NCBI RefSeq assembly: GCF_033344935.1
Contig: NZ_JAWPMM010000001.1
Span: forward strand, 4,119,501-4,183,500
Reading direction: 5' to 3'
Length of the DNA stretch: 64,000 bases
Source: Reichenbachiella sp.
Lineage (GTDB): Bacteria; Bacteroidota; Bacteroidia; Cytophagales; Cyclobacteriaceae
The position numbers and the translations under genes are program-made. Positions 34,826-43,911 of the stretch are shown here, in pieces. The notes beneath the pieces are model-generated. The model saw nothing but the letters and a program-made list of their open reading frames with translations, did not search any database and was not told the DNA's origin. Numbering within the stretch: position 1 is the first letter of the stretch; every line of letters begins with the position of its first letter.

Positions 34826-36129
34826 AAACCATAGATAGCATTCCTGTAGGAAAAATCAGTCGCGCTGGAAAGTTGCTCACCACCGGAATCAAAGTCGGTT
34901 CGAACCAGCTGAAATATTACGGAGAGAAGATAACAAATCCGAAAAACGCTCGAAAAAATCTGGATGAAAACAATGCAGAGGATATCTACAATGGGCTAAG
35001 TCAGCTCAAAGGCAGTTCGCTAAAAGTTGCTCAAATGCTTAGCATGGATAAAAACATTTTGCCTGAAGCGTATGTCGACAAGTTTTCACTTTCTCAATTT
35101 TCTGTTCCTCCTTTATCCGGACCTTTAGTGCAGAAAACTTTTAAAAGGTATTTCGGCAAAAGTGCAGAAGAACTCTTTGACAAATTCGAATCAAAATCTA
35201 CACATGCTGCTAGCATTGGACAGGTACATAAAGCAGAAAAAGATGGTAAACAACTAGCTGTGAAGATTCAGTACCCTGGAGTTGCACAGAGTATTTCATC
35301 AGACTTAGCCATCGTTAAGCCATTTGCGATGCAGCTGCTCAACTTGAAAGGCAAAGAGCTTGAAAAATATTTCAAAGAAGTTGAAGGAAAGTTGTTAGAA
35401 GAAACTGACTATAAACTGGAAGTAAATCGTAGTCTATCGATAACTGAAGCTTGCAGTAAAATACCTAATATCAGATTCCCGAAATACTACAAGGAGTTTT
35501 CCAATGAGCGTGTGATTACAATGGATTGGATGACAGGGGTTCACATGTCAGAATTCACAAAGAACAACAACGATCAGAAAGCGGCGAATCAAATTGGTCA
35601 AACACTTTGGGACTTTTATATGTTCCAAATACATGGTCTAAGAGAAGTGCATGCAGACCCTCACCCTGGTAATTTTCTAATCGATGAATCGAATCAACTA
35701 ATAGCCATCGATTTTGGATGCATCAAGGAGATTCCCGAAGATTTTTATGTACCCTACTTCGAATTGTCGAATCAGGCCATCATGGAAAACTCGACCATTT
35801 TCGAACAAAAATTATATGAATTGGAAATATTGAGAGACGACGATAGTGAAGCGGAAAGAGTATTTTTCAAGACATTTTTCAAGGAGCTTTTGAGTCTGTT
35901 TACGCTGCCTTTCAATCTCAAGAACTTTGACTTTAACAACGATGAATTCTTTAATGCCATAGCAGAGAAAGGTCAGCAACTTTCAAAGAATTCGGAGTTT
36001 AAAAAAATGAATCAAAACAGAGGTTCGAAGCATTTTCTCTATATGAATAGGACATTTTTTGGTTTGTACAATCTACTATACAGCCTAAAGGCAAAAGTAG
36101 AAATCAATCAATTCAAGAAATACGTTTGA
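34822..36129 (+). CDS. AarF/UbiB/COQ8-family atypical kinase
   Basis: 435 residues. Motifs in order: N-terminal KxGQ-equivalent KVAQ (68-71), the AASIGQVH loop (129-136), AVKIQ with the catalytic Lys148, HADPHPGN catalytic loop and IDFGC (DFG). COQ8-type proteins act in isoprenoid-quinone or lipid metabolism at the membrane and are more ATPase than kinase. The Gly of KxGQ is Ala here. The start overlaps the TetR stop in an ATGA, so the two are translationally coupled. A terminator follows at 36142-36179. Confidence 0.9.
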   Translation: MKTIDSIPVGKISRAGKLLTTGIKVGSNQLKYYGEKITNPKNARKNLDENNAEDIYNGLSQLKGSSLKVAQMLSMDKNILPEAYVDKFSLSQFSVPPLSGPLVQKTFKRYFGKSAEELFDKFESKSTHAASIGQVHKAEKDGKQLAVKIQYPGVAQSISSDLAIVKPFAMQLLNLKGKELEKYFKEVEGKLLEETDYKLEVNRSLSITEACSKIPNIRFPKYYKEFSNERVITMDWMTGVHMSEFTKNNNDQKAANQIGQTLWDFYMFQIHGLREVHADPHPGNFLIDESNQLIAIDFGCIKEIPEDFYVPYFELSNQAIMENSTIFEQKLYELEILRDDDSEAERVFFKTFFKELLSLFTLPFNLKNFDFNNDEFFNAIAEKGQQLSKNSEFKKMNQNRGSKHFLYMNRTFFGLYNLLYSLKAKVEINQFKKYV

Positions 36130-36141
36130 TTTAGTTCTATA

Positions 36142-36179
36142 GCCCTCCGAGCTCAAAATTGAAGTTCGGAGGGCGTTTT
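36142..36179. terminator. intrinsic terminator between AarF and PepD
   Basis: GCCCTCCGA and TCGGAGGGC form a 9-bp stem with a 15-nt loop, then GTTTTTTATTTT on the plus strand. It ends the AarF transcript; the convergent pepD ends 1 bp beyond and may share it. Confidence 0.8.
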
Positions 36180-37640
36180 TTATTTTAAAGGAATATTTTT
36201 CACAGTCTCCAATAGGAACGGCCAATATTTCTGCACCGAACTGATTTGCACTCTTTCATCCGGTGAGTGTGCCCCTCGAATGTTAGGTCCAAAACTGATC
36301 ATTTCCATTTCTGGGTAGTTAGTACCGAGAATCCCACATTCCAACCCGGCATGACAAGCACTTACATCCGCCTTGTGACCGAATGTCTTTTGATACAAAT
36401 CATCCATTAGCTTCACGATGTCTGCTTCTGGTTTTGGTGTCCAGCCTGGATAGTCTCCATCCATTGTTGTTTCCGCTCCAAGCAATTCGAATATCGCTTG
36501 AATGTTCAATGCTAAATCTATTTTTTCCGTATCTACGGAACTTCTCGTCAAACATTGAATGCTGTATTTACCATCTCCAACAGCTACGCGTGCAACATTA
36601 TTTGACGTTTGCACCAAACCTTCCATATCGGGGCTCATGCGATAAATGCCATTGGGCAACGCATAAACTGCTCTGAGTAACTTCTGCTGAAAGTCTTTGG
36701 TCAACGCCTTAGCTGGTGTTGCCACTTCACTGATATCCACTTCCATTTCAGGATCAGTAGTATCATGTTCTTCGATCATCATTTCGGCTAGTCCAATGAT
36801 CTCATTTTCCAGTTCTTCTTTTTCAGCTTTCAAAACTGAGATTATAGCCACAGATTCTCTTGGGATCGCATTTCTCAATCCTCCCCCATCTATGCTGGCG
36901 ATGCTCATATCAAATTCAGAATCCAAGGCATACAACAGACGATTCATCAGTTTGTTGGCATTACCCAAACCTTCATGGATTTGCATACCAGAATGGCCGC
37001 CTGATAGTCCTCTCATTTTGATTTCAAGTCCAACTCTTTCTCCTGAAACTGGCTCTTCTTTGTAAGTCCCTTCTCCAGTCACATCCACACCACCAGCACA
37101 GCCAATAGTTAATTCGTGATCGTCTTCGGTATCGAGGTTGAGCATGATTTCGGCATCTAGCAAACCACCCTTCAAGCCCATCGCACCAGTCATTCCAGTT
37201 TCTTCGTCAATAGTAAACAATCCTTCAATCGCAGGATGTGCAATGTCTTTTGAAGCCAGCAAAGCCATGATAGAAGCAGCGCCAATGCCATTGTCAGCAC
37301 CTAGCGTTGTTCCTTTTGCCTTTACCCAATCTCCTTCTACAAACATATCTATGCCCTGTGTATCGAAATCAAATACCGTATCGGCATTCTTCTGATGAAC
37401 CATATCTATGTGGCTCTGGATACATACCGTTTTACGATTCTCCATGCCAGGCGTCGCTGGCTTTTTGATAATGATATTGCCTACTTCATCTACATAAGTA
37501 TCGAGATTGAGACTTTCGCCGAAATTCTTGACAAAGGCGATTACTCTTTCTTCTTTTTTCGAGGGTCTGGGTACCGCATTCAAATCGGCAAAGCAGTTCC
37601 ACATTTCTTTGGGTTCGAGGTTTCTAACGTCGTTGCTCAT
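36180..37640 (-). CDS. pepD: aminoacyl-histidine dipeptidase (PepD, M20)
   Basis: 486 residues, the size of PepD. Zinc ligands and catalytic residues: QSHIDMVHQK (His, Asp), the bridging Asp in TLGADNGIG, TIDEETGMTGA (general base Glu-Glu) and HAGLECG near the C-terminus. It cleaves Xaa-His and other unblocked dipeptides in the cytoplasm. No signal peptide. The lid domain is inserted in the middle, as in the family. It is upstream of the ThuA operon terminator and of its own promoter region (37641-37809, 169 bp; no gene in it). Confidence 0.94.
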   Translation of the reverse strand: MSNDVRNLEPKEMWNCFADLNAVPRPSKKEERVIAFVKNFGESLNLDTYVDEVGNIIIKKPATPGMENRKTVCIQSHIDMVHQKNADTVFDFDTQGIDMFVEGDWVKAKGTTLGADNGIGAASIMALLASKDIAHPAIEGLFTIDEETGMTGAMGLKGGLLDAEIMLNLDTEDDHELTIGCAGGVDVTGEGTYKEEPVSGERVGLEIKMRGLSGGHSGMQIHEGLGNANKLMNRLLYALDSEFDMSIASIDGGGLRNAIPRESVAIISVLKAEKEELENEIIGLAEMMIEEHDTTDPEMEVDISEVATPAKALTKDFQQKLLRAVYALPNGIYRMSPDMEGLVQTSNNVARVAVGDGKYSIQCLTRSSVDTEKIDLALNIQAIFELLGAETTMDGDYPGWTPKPEADIVKLMDDLYQKTFGHKADVSACHAGLECGILGTNYPEMEMISFGPNIRGAHSPDERVQISSVQKYWPFLLETVKNIPLK

Positions 37641-37754
37641 GTAGCTATTGATTAATGGTTCAATGAAATTCGACCGCTAAATTAGACATTAGTCAAAACA
37701 TTCATCTATCAATTGGCACATGAATCTGGTTCAATCGCACGGTGTCGTGAAAAC

Positions 37755-37786
37755 AAAAAAGGAGCTACTCTCATAGCTCCCATTGC
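37755..37786 (-). terminator. intrinsic terminator after the secreted-protein operon
   Basis: On the minus strand GGGAGCTA pairs with TAGCTCC around a short loop and is followed by TTTTTTG. It lies about 25 nt past the ThuA gene stop and would end the operon. Confidence 0.75.
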
Positions 37787-37809
37787 ACTTTGTTCAATCA
37801 ATTGTGCGA

Positions 37810-40401
37810 TTACCTCTCGATAAGGATTTTGGTTGTTGTGATATTTTCTTGCTCAATGACCTTCATCAAATAGACACCTGGCTTCCAGGTACTTACATCT
37901 ATACTTGCCTGTCTATCCAAATTATAATCCAACATTTTTATTCCATTGATCGAATAGATGCTAAGTCTCGCTTGAGAGGGATTTCCATTTTGAACATGCA
38001 CCCAATGTTTTGTGGGATTGGGGAAAACCCGGATCCCATCTACCGAATCATCTACTGATAATAAGGTATTTACAGGCGTATCCGGTTCGCTCACCACGAA
38101 GGAGCGCTGAATCGATGTAGCCGGATTATAAGTGTCATTTCCTGGCTGACTCGCTTCGATGGTTACGGTACCCGTTCCTGTAAGAGTTACCGTCATTCCG
38201 GAAAGGGTAGCCGGCCCATCAATAATGGAAAAACTCACCAATAAACTTGAAGATGAAGTAGCCTCCAAATCGAATGGCTCATCCCCTACCTCACGGTCAG
38301 AAAGTTCGTTGAAGGTAATTTCCTGCGATTGTTTAGCTGGGTCAAGCACTTTAAAAGAAACTGTCTTTTCGGCAGCTTCATACACGTCGTTACCAGCCTG
38401 GGATATTTTTATAAAGACAATTCCAGAAACTCCAGTAAGTGTCACTTGTCCGGTTTGATCTACGCTCGCCGGCCCAGAAGTTACCGAGTAAGTCAATGGA
38501 AGTCCACTACTCACCGAAGCACTCAAATTGAAGGAAGGATCTCCGATCATTTTATCCTCAAATGACTCCATGGAAATATATTGTGAAAGTTTGTCTGCCA
38601 GACTGGGAGCAGCCCAAACCACCAGATTTCTAACAATTTGTCCATAAGTGCTGGTAGCCTCCATATTCTCTCTCCTTTCACCCAATGCGATATAAGCGAC
38701 TTTGCCTACCATACCATCTTCATCACCATCAAAATATTGGGTAAACCCAGCCTGTCGAGTTTGTGAGGCACTTCCAATCGGGGGAGGCGCATTATTGGAA
38801 AATAATGGTGTCAAATGATTAACTCCTCTTCCAATAGGAATGTCTCCGCTATAATCAAAATTAATGTACAGCTCGTCGTACACTTCGAAGTGAGGAAGGG
38901 TAGAAAATGAACCATTCGCTGCGGCAGGCAAAGGATCATCATTCCATGAGGTCATATCAGGGTACAAGGCAACATCATCAAAAGTCACCCCATAAGTAGA
39001 TACAAAATGCCCATGATCTGTGGCATACATATCAAAAGTAGCCAGATTAGCTGCCCAGCCAGAATTAGAGGACTCTGCACCAAATAGGTTGGAAACGAGC
39101 ACATCTTTGTTCTGACCATTATCTTGATCATTATATAGCGCATGATGCAAACCGACCACGCCACCTCCGTCGTCTGCAAAGGTCACAATAGCTTGAAGCA
39201 TTTCATCCGTGATATAGTTCGACCAATGCTTAAAGAATACCACCACATCATAGTCTTTTAAATAAGCGAGTACTTCCGCTTCATTGCTTGCATTGAATAC
39301 TAAAGTCCCAGTCACATCCAGGTGGTCAGTAGTAATATTCAAGTCATCCTCAGTTCCGTTGGCATTGAGTAGTGCCAATAGGTGTGTATAGTCTGCTGGC
39401 AGATTGTCTCCTCCTCCATGATTGCAAGGCACGTCATTCTCTTTGTTACCCGGGCCACAATTGCCAGCATCAATGGCTCCTCCATGTAGAATCAAGGTTT
39501 TTACTGCCGTTTCTTTTCTGGTTTGACTTGGATAAGTATCAATGATGTTCAAAAAAGTACGGGCCGCATGCGCTACGGTCTGTGGAAACCAGTCTCTGGT
39601 CGTAATGATGCGATAATCTCCTGTCCCATCGTCATTAAGTGAACTATGAGGACTAGCTATTGTCACTCGGTCATCCGGATTGTAGGTTACACCCAAATTT
39701 TCGAGGGTTTCGCCTGTTGGCTCTCCTGGGCCTTCAGGGAAGCCTGCTGAAATTTGTCCTTTCAGCAGGCTAAAACCTAAAACTTCATGCCCGGAACCAC
39801 TAGTGTCCGGAATTCTCCAAAATGCAGGGATGCTGGCCCCGTGACATTGAGCCATCACCGGCTTGCCTTGGAGCAAAGCTTCGATGGCCAAATCATTCAA
39901 ATGTGTTGCTGTGTTTTCTATAACCGTTGCAGAGAGTTCGCGTGCGTCTGTTCCTTGTGATGCATAGGCTCCATCCACTCTATAGTCGAGCGACCCGGTT
40001 CCACCAACCACTACGATTCCGATATACCCGTCGATGGATTCTACGTCTAATAGACTCCCTGTGGTATTGTCCGAAGCCGGAACGGTATTGTATGTTTCAT
40101 TCCAAGCCTGCCCGAACATACCGTTGAATTGGGATTGAAAATCAGAATAATTACTCGTTTCATGCGCATTGGCGGCGGCCGGAATATCTGCATAGTGTTC
40201 AGTCATGTAAATGGAGAAATCCATCGTTGAAGCACTACGTACATCTACCTCATGACCGGCAGCTTCTAGTGCAGCCTTCATCACAATATACTCCGAATAA
40301 TAGGTCTGTTCGTGTGAAACAAACATCAAAACCTTATCCGCCCAAACGACAGACGATGATAATAAAAGCGCTGTTAATAGAATTTTAGATAAATGCTTCA
40401 T
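37810..40401 (-). CDS. secreted DJ-1/PfpI-like plus ThuA fusion with T9SS sorting domain
   Basis: 863 residues. Signal peptide to about 22. Residues about 22-295 look like a class I glutamine-amidotransferase/DJ-1 fold with a nucleophile-elbow Cys186 (AQCHGAS). Residues about 300-590 are a ThuA-like domain (LILHGGAIDAG, HHALYNDQDN, FEVYDELY). Two immunoglobulin-like repeats follow (about 600-785; QEITFNELSDREVGDEP). The last 70 residues are a T9SS type A sorting domain starting RVFPNPTKHW and ending TTKILIER. It starts 1 nt after the G8 protein stop, so the pair is one operon. Substrate is unknown; ThuA domains occur with carbohydrate metabolism. Confidence 0.88.
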   Translation of the reverse strand: MKHLSKILLTALLLSSSVVWADKVLMFVSHEQTYYSEYIVMKAALEAAGHEVDVRSASTMDFSIYMTEHYADIPAAANAHETSNYSDFQSQFNGMFGQAWNETYNTVPASDNTTGSLLDVESIDGYIGIVVVGGTGSLDYRVDGAYASQGTDARELSATVIENTATHLNDLAIEALLQGKPVMAQCHGASIPAFWRIPDTSGSGHEVLGFSLLKGQISAGFPEGPGEPTGETLENLGVTYNPDDRVTIASPHSSLNDDGTGDYRIITTRDWFPQTVAHAARTFLNIIDTYPSQTRKETAVKTLILHGGAIDAGNCGPGNKENDVPCNHGGGDNLPADYTHLLALLNANGTEDDLNITTDHLDVTGTLVFNASNEAEVLAYLKDYDVVVFFKHWSNYITDEMLQAIVTFADDGGGVVGLHHALYNDQDNGQNKDVLVSNLFGAESSNSGWAANLATFDMYATDHGHFVSTYGVTFDDVALYPDMTSWNDDPLPAAANGSFSTLPHFEVYDELYINFDYSGDIPIGRGVNHLTPLFSNNAPPPIGSASQTRQAGFTQYFDGDEDGMVGKVAYIALGERRENMEATSTYGQIVRNLVVWAAPSLADKLSQYISMESFEDKMIGDPSFNLSASVSSGLPLTYSVTSGPASVDQTGQVTLTGVSGIVFIKISQAGNDVYEAAEKTVSFKVLDPAKQSQEITFNELSDREVGDEPFDLEATSSSSLLVSFSIIDGPATLSGMTVTLTGTGTVTIEASQPGNDTYNPATSIQRSFVVSEPDTPVNTLLSVDDSVDGIRVFPNPTKHWVHVQNGNPSQARLSIYSINGIKMLDYNLDRQASIDVSTWKPGVYLMKVIEQENITTTKILIER

Positions 40402-40402
40402 T

Positions 40403-43336
40403 TTAATTTTCAGGTCTAATTAACAATTGCATGGTTTCATTAGTTGTACGCTCCCAGCCGGTGTCGTATTGATTTTCTTCCCATTTACCTCCTCTAAGTT
40501 TTATCCATACCCGATGGTTGGCTTTGTCTTGCCACCAGGATTCTCCTGAAGAATTAACTACATCAGTCAAAGAATTTAGTTCGGAATAGTAGGTATAGTT
40601 ATTAGCATTCCTTTCTTGTTGCCAACGAACGACCGGATCTATGCTTCCATCGAACTGAACACCAATGACTTGGGTATCCGATGTTTCTTTCATCTGCTCT
40701 ACTTCCATTAGAAAGTCCGTTGGGTTGGTTTCGCCCGGGAAGGTGAGCACGTACAAACCATCTGGTGTAGTGGCAAAATCCCTCATATGCTGAAGTGTCC
40801 AATTGGGTTGTGCAGCATCGACATCCCAGGTAGCCACCACCGAATTCAGATCCAAATCATCTGGTTCATACCTATCCACATGGATCGCCATGATGTCCTG
40901 ATCCGGAGACGTAAGCGGTGGAGTATATCCAACTCCATGGAGCACAAAAGCAGCAAAGCCATAAAATGGGCCTGCTACACTCACACCTCCTGCTATTTCT
41001 GTACCCAGTTCTACAGTATGAACCGTTTTGCCATGCGTAAGAAAAGGATCATCATACACAAAATAATTGCCCTCTGGCCCCCAAAAACCATAAGGGTCAT
41101 ACAAAGCACTCGCCAACGTGAAATAACTATCTGTGGATTGAAGTTTCACTCCGGGGTGAGAATTGATAAAAGTGTTATTGGTGTTTCGCATCATGCCCAT
41201 GTCTACTGCGCGGAGATAGTAGTCGTCGGAGGCAAATACCCCCGCTCGGTCATGTTCTGTAACTTCGAAATTGACTAAAATATTATTTTTCATGCTGAAC
41301 GCACTATGATAAGTAGCAAAAGCCGTAGGTGCTGAAGAAGCATTGAACTGAAAATCAGCAATGTCAGGCCGGCCAGTGCCATTCATCATATAGTTGAGAC
41401 TGGTACCTACAATCAAACCTCTTTCAATCACACCTTCGGCTCCCGAGCCGGCAAAAAAACGTCCGCAGTTGTCAGCAGACACAAATTCAATCATATCCGT
41501 CCAAACACCTCGATCCCAGGAGCCATTATCCATATTCTTCCAGGTATGGAATCTAGCCAAGGTAAATCGTCTCAGGCTTTCGGTATTTCCATTGTCTGCC
41601 CGGCCATCCGTACTAGACCAATATTGAAGAGGAAAAGTGTTACCATCTTCGTCGTTTTGAGGATCATCCAAATGGAGACCATCGTTTTTATTGGAATGGG
41701 CGGTATTGCCATCAAAGGTGCCGAATAGTATTCTATTGGGCCTAATCAATTGGCCATCACTAGCCAGCACCTCAGCACTAGGACCAAAAGGTCGGTCAGG
41801 AAAAGCCAGCCAATACCCAAAGGTTTGACAATCTGCTGCAGCATTGTTTGTTACTGTATTGTCTGGATTGGCTATCCAAAAGCCTGACGAACCGAAGCTA
41901 CCCACTTCATGCTCCATCAGCTGAGAACCATATTCAGGATTTCTGACATGCAGCACCAGATTGCCATCGATCGTGTTTCTTCGTTCTACTGCGTCTTCGG
42001 TAAAAACTCCATGACCTCGAGTATCATAGACAATATTATCTCTGACCTCGACGCCGTTGGTGCCATGTATCACAATGCCTCGATTGGCCGAAGAGTTGAT
42101 AGTATTTTTATTAAAGTATTGTCCAGTGGCATCTGAAAGCGTAGCAGTACCTTCATAACTCAGCATGTGCCAATGAAAGGGATATCTTCTGAATCTACCT
42201 GCCTGTCCGGCTCGTTTAAATTCAACCCCTTCGATGAATGCCTTGCCACTTGGCATAATCATCGTGTGCACACCAAACCCTTCGTTCTTCCATAAGTTAT
42301 CATCCGGTGCCTGGATAACAATATTTCGAGTCAAATTTCCTACCTCCGCACGCTCGTCAAGGATCAAAGGTGTAGTCGTGGATTCAGTATCGGCCACTGG
42401 TGGAGAAACCGTACCTGAAGGAGAAAGGCTGAGTCCATCTGCTACAGGATATTGCAATAGTCCCCACCTTTGGGCATTCAATGGGTCGGCCAGACCCAAT
42501 TGCCCCCCACTCACGCTGGTGAGGCTGATTCGCTGAGTGACCGAAGCTCCAAATCCTGCTTCGTAATAATCCGTCGGGGCAACCACAATTTCATCTCCTG
42601 TTGTCCAGTCCACACTCTCTATCAATGATAGTGAAGTAGATCCTGATGCAGCGTGCGCATTAATTTTTGTCCAGATGACATCAGGAGCAACTCCATGAAG
42701 CTCAAGATATCCGCCCATTACCATGATGCCTCGTGTTCCCATCCCCATTCGACTGGCCTCTGTATCAGTATCATTAAGTGTGATGGTAGCTTTTTGCTGG
42801 AAAGGTTGGTTTGGCGAACCGATTTTAAAAGTTCCTTCTACGACAATCCATTCGCTGGTCAATTCAAGATCTTGGGTATCAAATTGTAGCGCTCCTTTTA
42901 TTGTCAGTCCGCCTAGGTTGGGTGTGTCTTCATCCAGCAATACATAATGGCCAGCTGGTATCACAACTTCATCGCCGGCCTGAGGTTTGGTACCTTCCCA
43001 GGTGGCAGCATCCGACCACAACATGACATCATCTATCCCTAGTACCTGAATAGTTTCGCTATAGTGGGGGCTTTCACAACCGGCCTCAATTATTTCTGCT
43101 CTGAAATAAACCGGCAACTCATTAATTGTGGCTTTGTAGCTACCACCGATGGCTCCAGTAATATCAGACCATGTGTTCAGCTCTGTTGATTGTTGCCATT
43201 GGATGGTTCCTCTATAAGTATCAGCCTGTAGATCTACCTGATCGCCGGATTCAACCAGGATGGCCTGTTGGCCCCATAAGGAGGTAGTGATCATTGTCGC
43301 ACAAAACGCCCACAAAATTATTACTATATTTTTCAT
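40403..43336 (-). CDS. secreted G8-domain / right-handed beta-helix protein
   Basis: 977 residues from the ATG at 43336, with a signal peptide (about 1-22). Residues about 25-100 are an Ig-like or PKD-like fold. A G8 domain follows (about 100-210; ATWEGTKPQAGDEVVIPAGHYVLLD, LTIKGALQFD, GTFKIGS). Next are parallel beta-helix repeats rich in Asn and Gly (for example NRGIVIHGTNGVEVRDNIVYDTRGHG), resembling CEMIP/TMEM2-like or pectate-lyase-like cores. No T9SS sorting domain, so it would stay periplasmic or depend on another route. It overlaps the preceding small gene's region and lies 1 nt before the ThuA gene. Confidence 0.85.
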   Translation of the reverse strand: MKNIVIILWAFCATMITTSLWGQQAILVESGDQVDLQADTYRGTIQWQQSTELNTWSDITGAIGGSYKATINELPVYFRAEIIEAGCESPHYSETIQVLGIDDVMLWSDAATWEGTKPQAGDEVVIPAGHYVLLDEDTPNLGGLTIKGALQFDTQDLELTSEWIVVEGTFKIGSPNQPFQQKATITLNDTDTEASRMGMGTRGIMVMGGYLELHGVAPDVIWTKINAHAASGSTSLSLIESVDWTTGDEIVVAPTDYYEAGFGASVTQRISLTSVSGGQLGLADPLNAQRWGLLQYPVADGLSLSPSGTVSPPVADTESTTTPLILDERAEVGNLTRNIVIQAPDDNLWKNEGFGVHTMIMPSGKAFIEGVEFKRAGQAGRFRRYPFHWHMLSYEGTATLSDATGQYFNKNTINSSANRGIVIHGTNGVEVRDNIVYDTRGHGVFTEDAVERRNTIDGNLVLHVRNPEYGSQLMEHEVGSFGSSGFWIANPDNTVTNNAAADCQTFGYWLAFPDRPFGPSAEVLASDGQLIRPNRILFGTFDGNTAHSNKNDGLHLDDPQNDEDGNTFPLQYWSSTDGRADNGNTESLRRFTLARFHTWKNMDNGSWDRGVWTDMIEFVSADNCGRFFAGSGAEGVIERGLIVGTSLNYMMNGTGRPDIADFQFNASSAPTAFATYHSAFSMKNNILVNFEVTEHDRAGVFASDDYYLRAVDMGMMRNTNNTFINSHPGVKLQSTDSYFTLASALYDPYGFWGPEGNYFVYDDPFLTHGKTVHTVELGTEIAGGVSVAGPFYGFAAFVLHGVGYTPPLTSPDQDIMAIHVDRYEPDDLDLNSVVATWDVDAAQPNWTLQHMRDFATTPDGLYVLTFPGETNPTDFLMEVEQMKETSDTQVIGVQFDGSIDPVVRWQQERNANNYTYYSELNSLTDVVNSSGESWWQDKANHRVWIKLRGGKWEENQYDTGWERTTNETMQLLIRPEN

Positions 43337-43380
43337 GGCTATGTCTTTTAGAAAGCTGGAAGTTTGTTTGTCCAATGCAC

Positions 43381-43737
43381 TCACTTGATCCTGATCTTAA
43401 CCATGTCAGAGGTTTTTTCATTGTTCAAATGGAGGATGTACATCCCCTTAGGTAACCCTTCAATATCTACTTCTTGCTTCCTGCCCAGTAGTTGATCATT
43501 TCGAAGCGTGCGTCCATGCATGTCGATCAATCTGAAATGTGCCCTTTCCAGGTCGGTTTGAATGGTGAATGTGGCTGAAGTTGGATTAGGGAATACTTGG
43601 AAGTAGGGAGAGTGCTCTATGCTAGCTACGACCGGGCAACCAGCAGCTTGACCTACAGATACGGTAACCGAATGAACTGTTTGGCTAAAGCAATAGCTAC
43701 TGATAAGCATGAATAAAGTAGTAATATGCGTCTTCAT
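43381..43737 (-). CDS. mini T9SS protein: signal peptide plus sorting domain only
   Basis: 118 residues. Signal peptide (about 1-18), then only about 28 residues of linker including one Cys, then a complete T9SS type A sorting domain: FQVFPNPTSATFTI, a middle FRLIDMHGRTLRNDQ and the ending GMYILHLNNEKTSDMVKIRIK. A sorting domain without real cargo is unusual. It is the first gene of the unit, 44 bp before the G8 protein's ATG. It may serve as an anchor or be a remnant of a larger protein. Confidence 0.75.
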   Translation of the reverse strand: MKTHITTLFMLISSYCFSQTVHSVTVSVGQAAGCPVVASIEHSPYFQVFPNPTSATFTIQTDLERAHFRLIDMHGRTLRNDQLLGRKQEVDIEGLPKGMYILHLNNEKTSDMVKIRIK

Positions 43738-43911
43738 ATTCGCGTTATTTTAACGAATCAAATATGAGACGAAAGCCAACTGAATTGCTAATTTATGTGG
43801 TATACAAAGGGTCTACAACTGTAATTGCTTCGATAAATAGGCTTATCAAGTCCATGAATGCTGTGATCTGATGGACATAAAAATCACAGGATAAAGATGG
43901 TTCGAGCTAAT

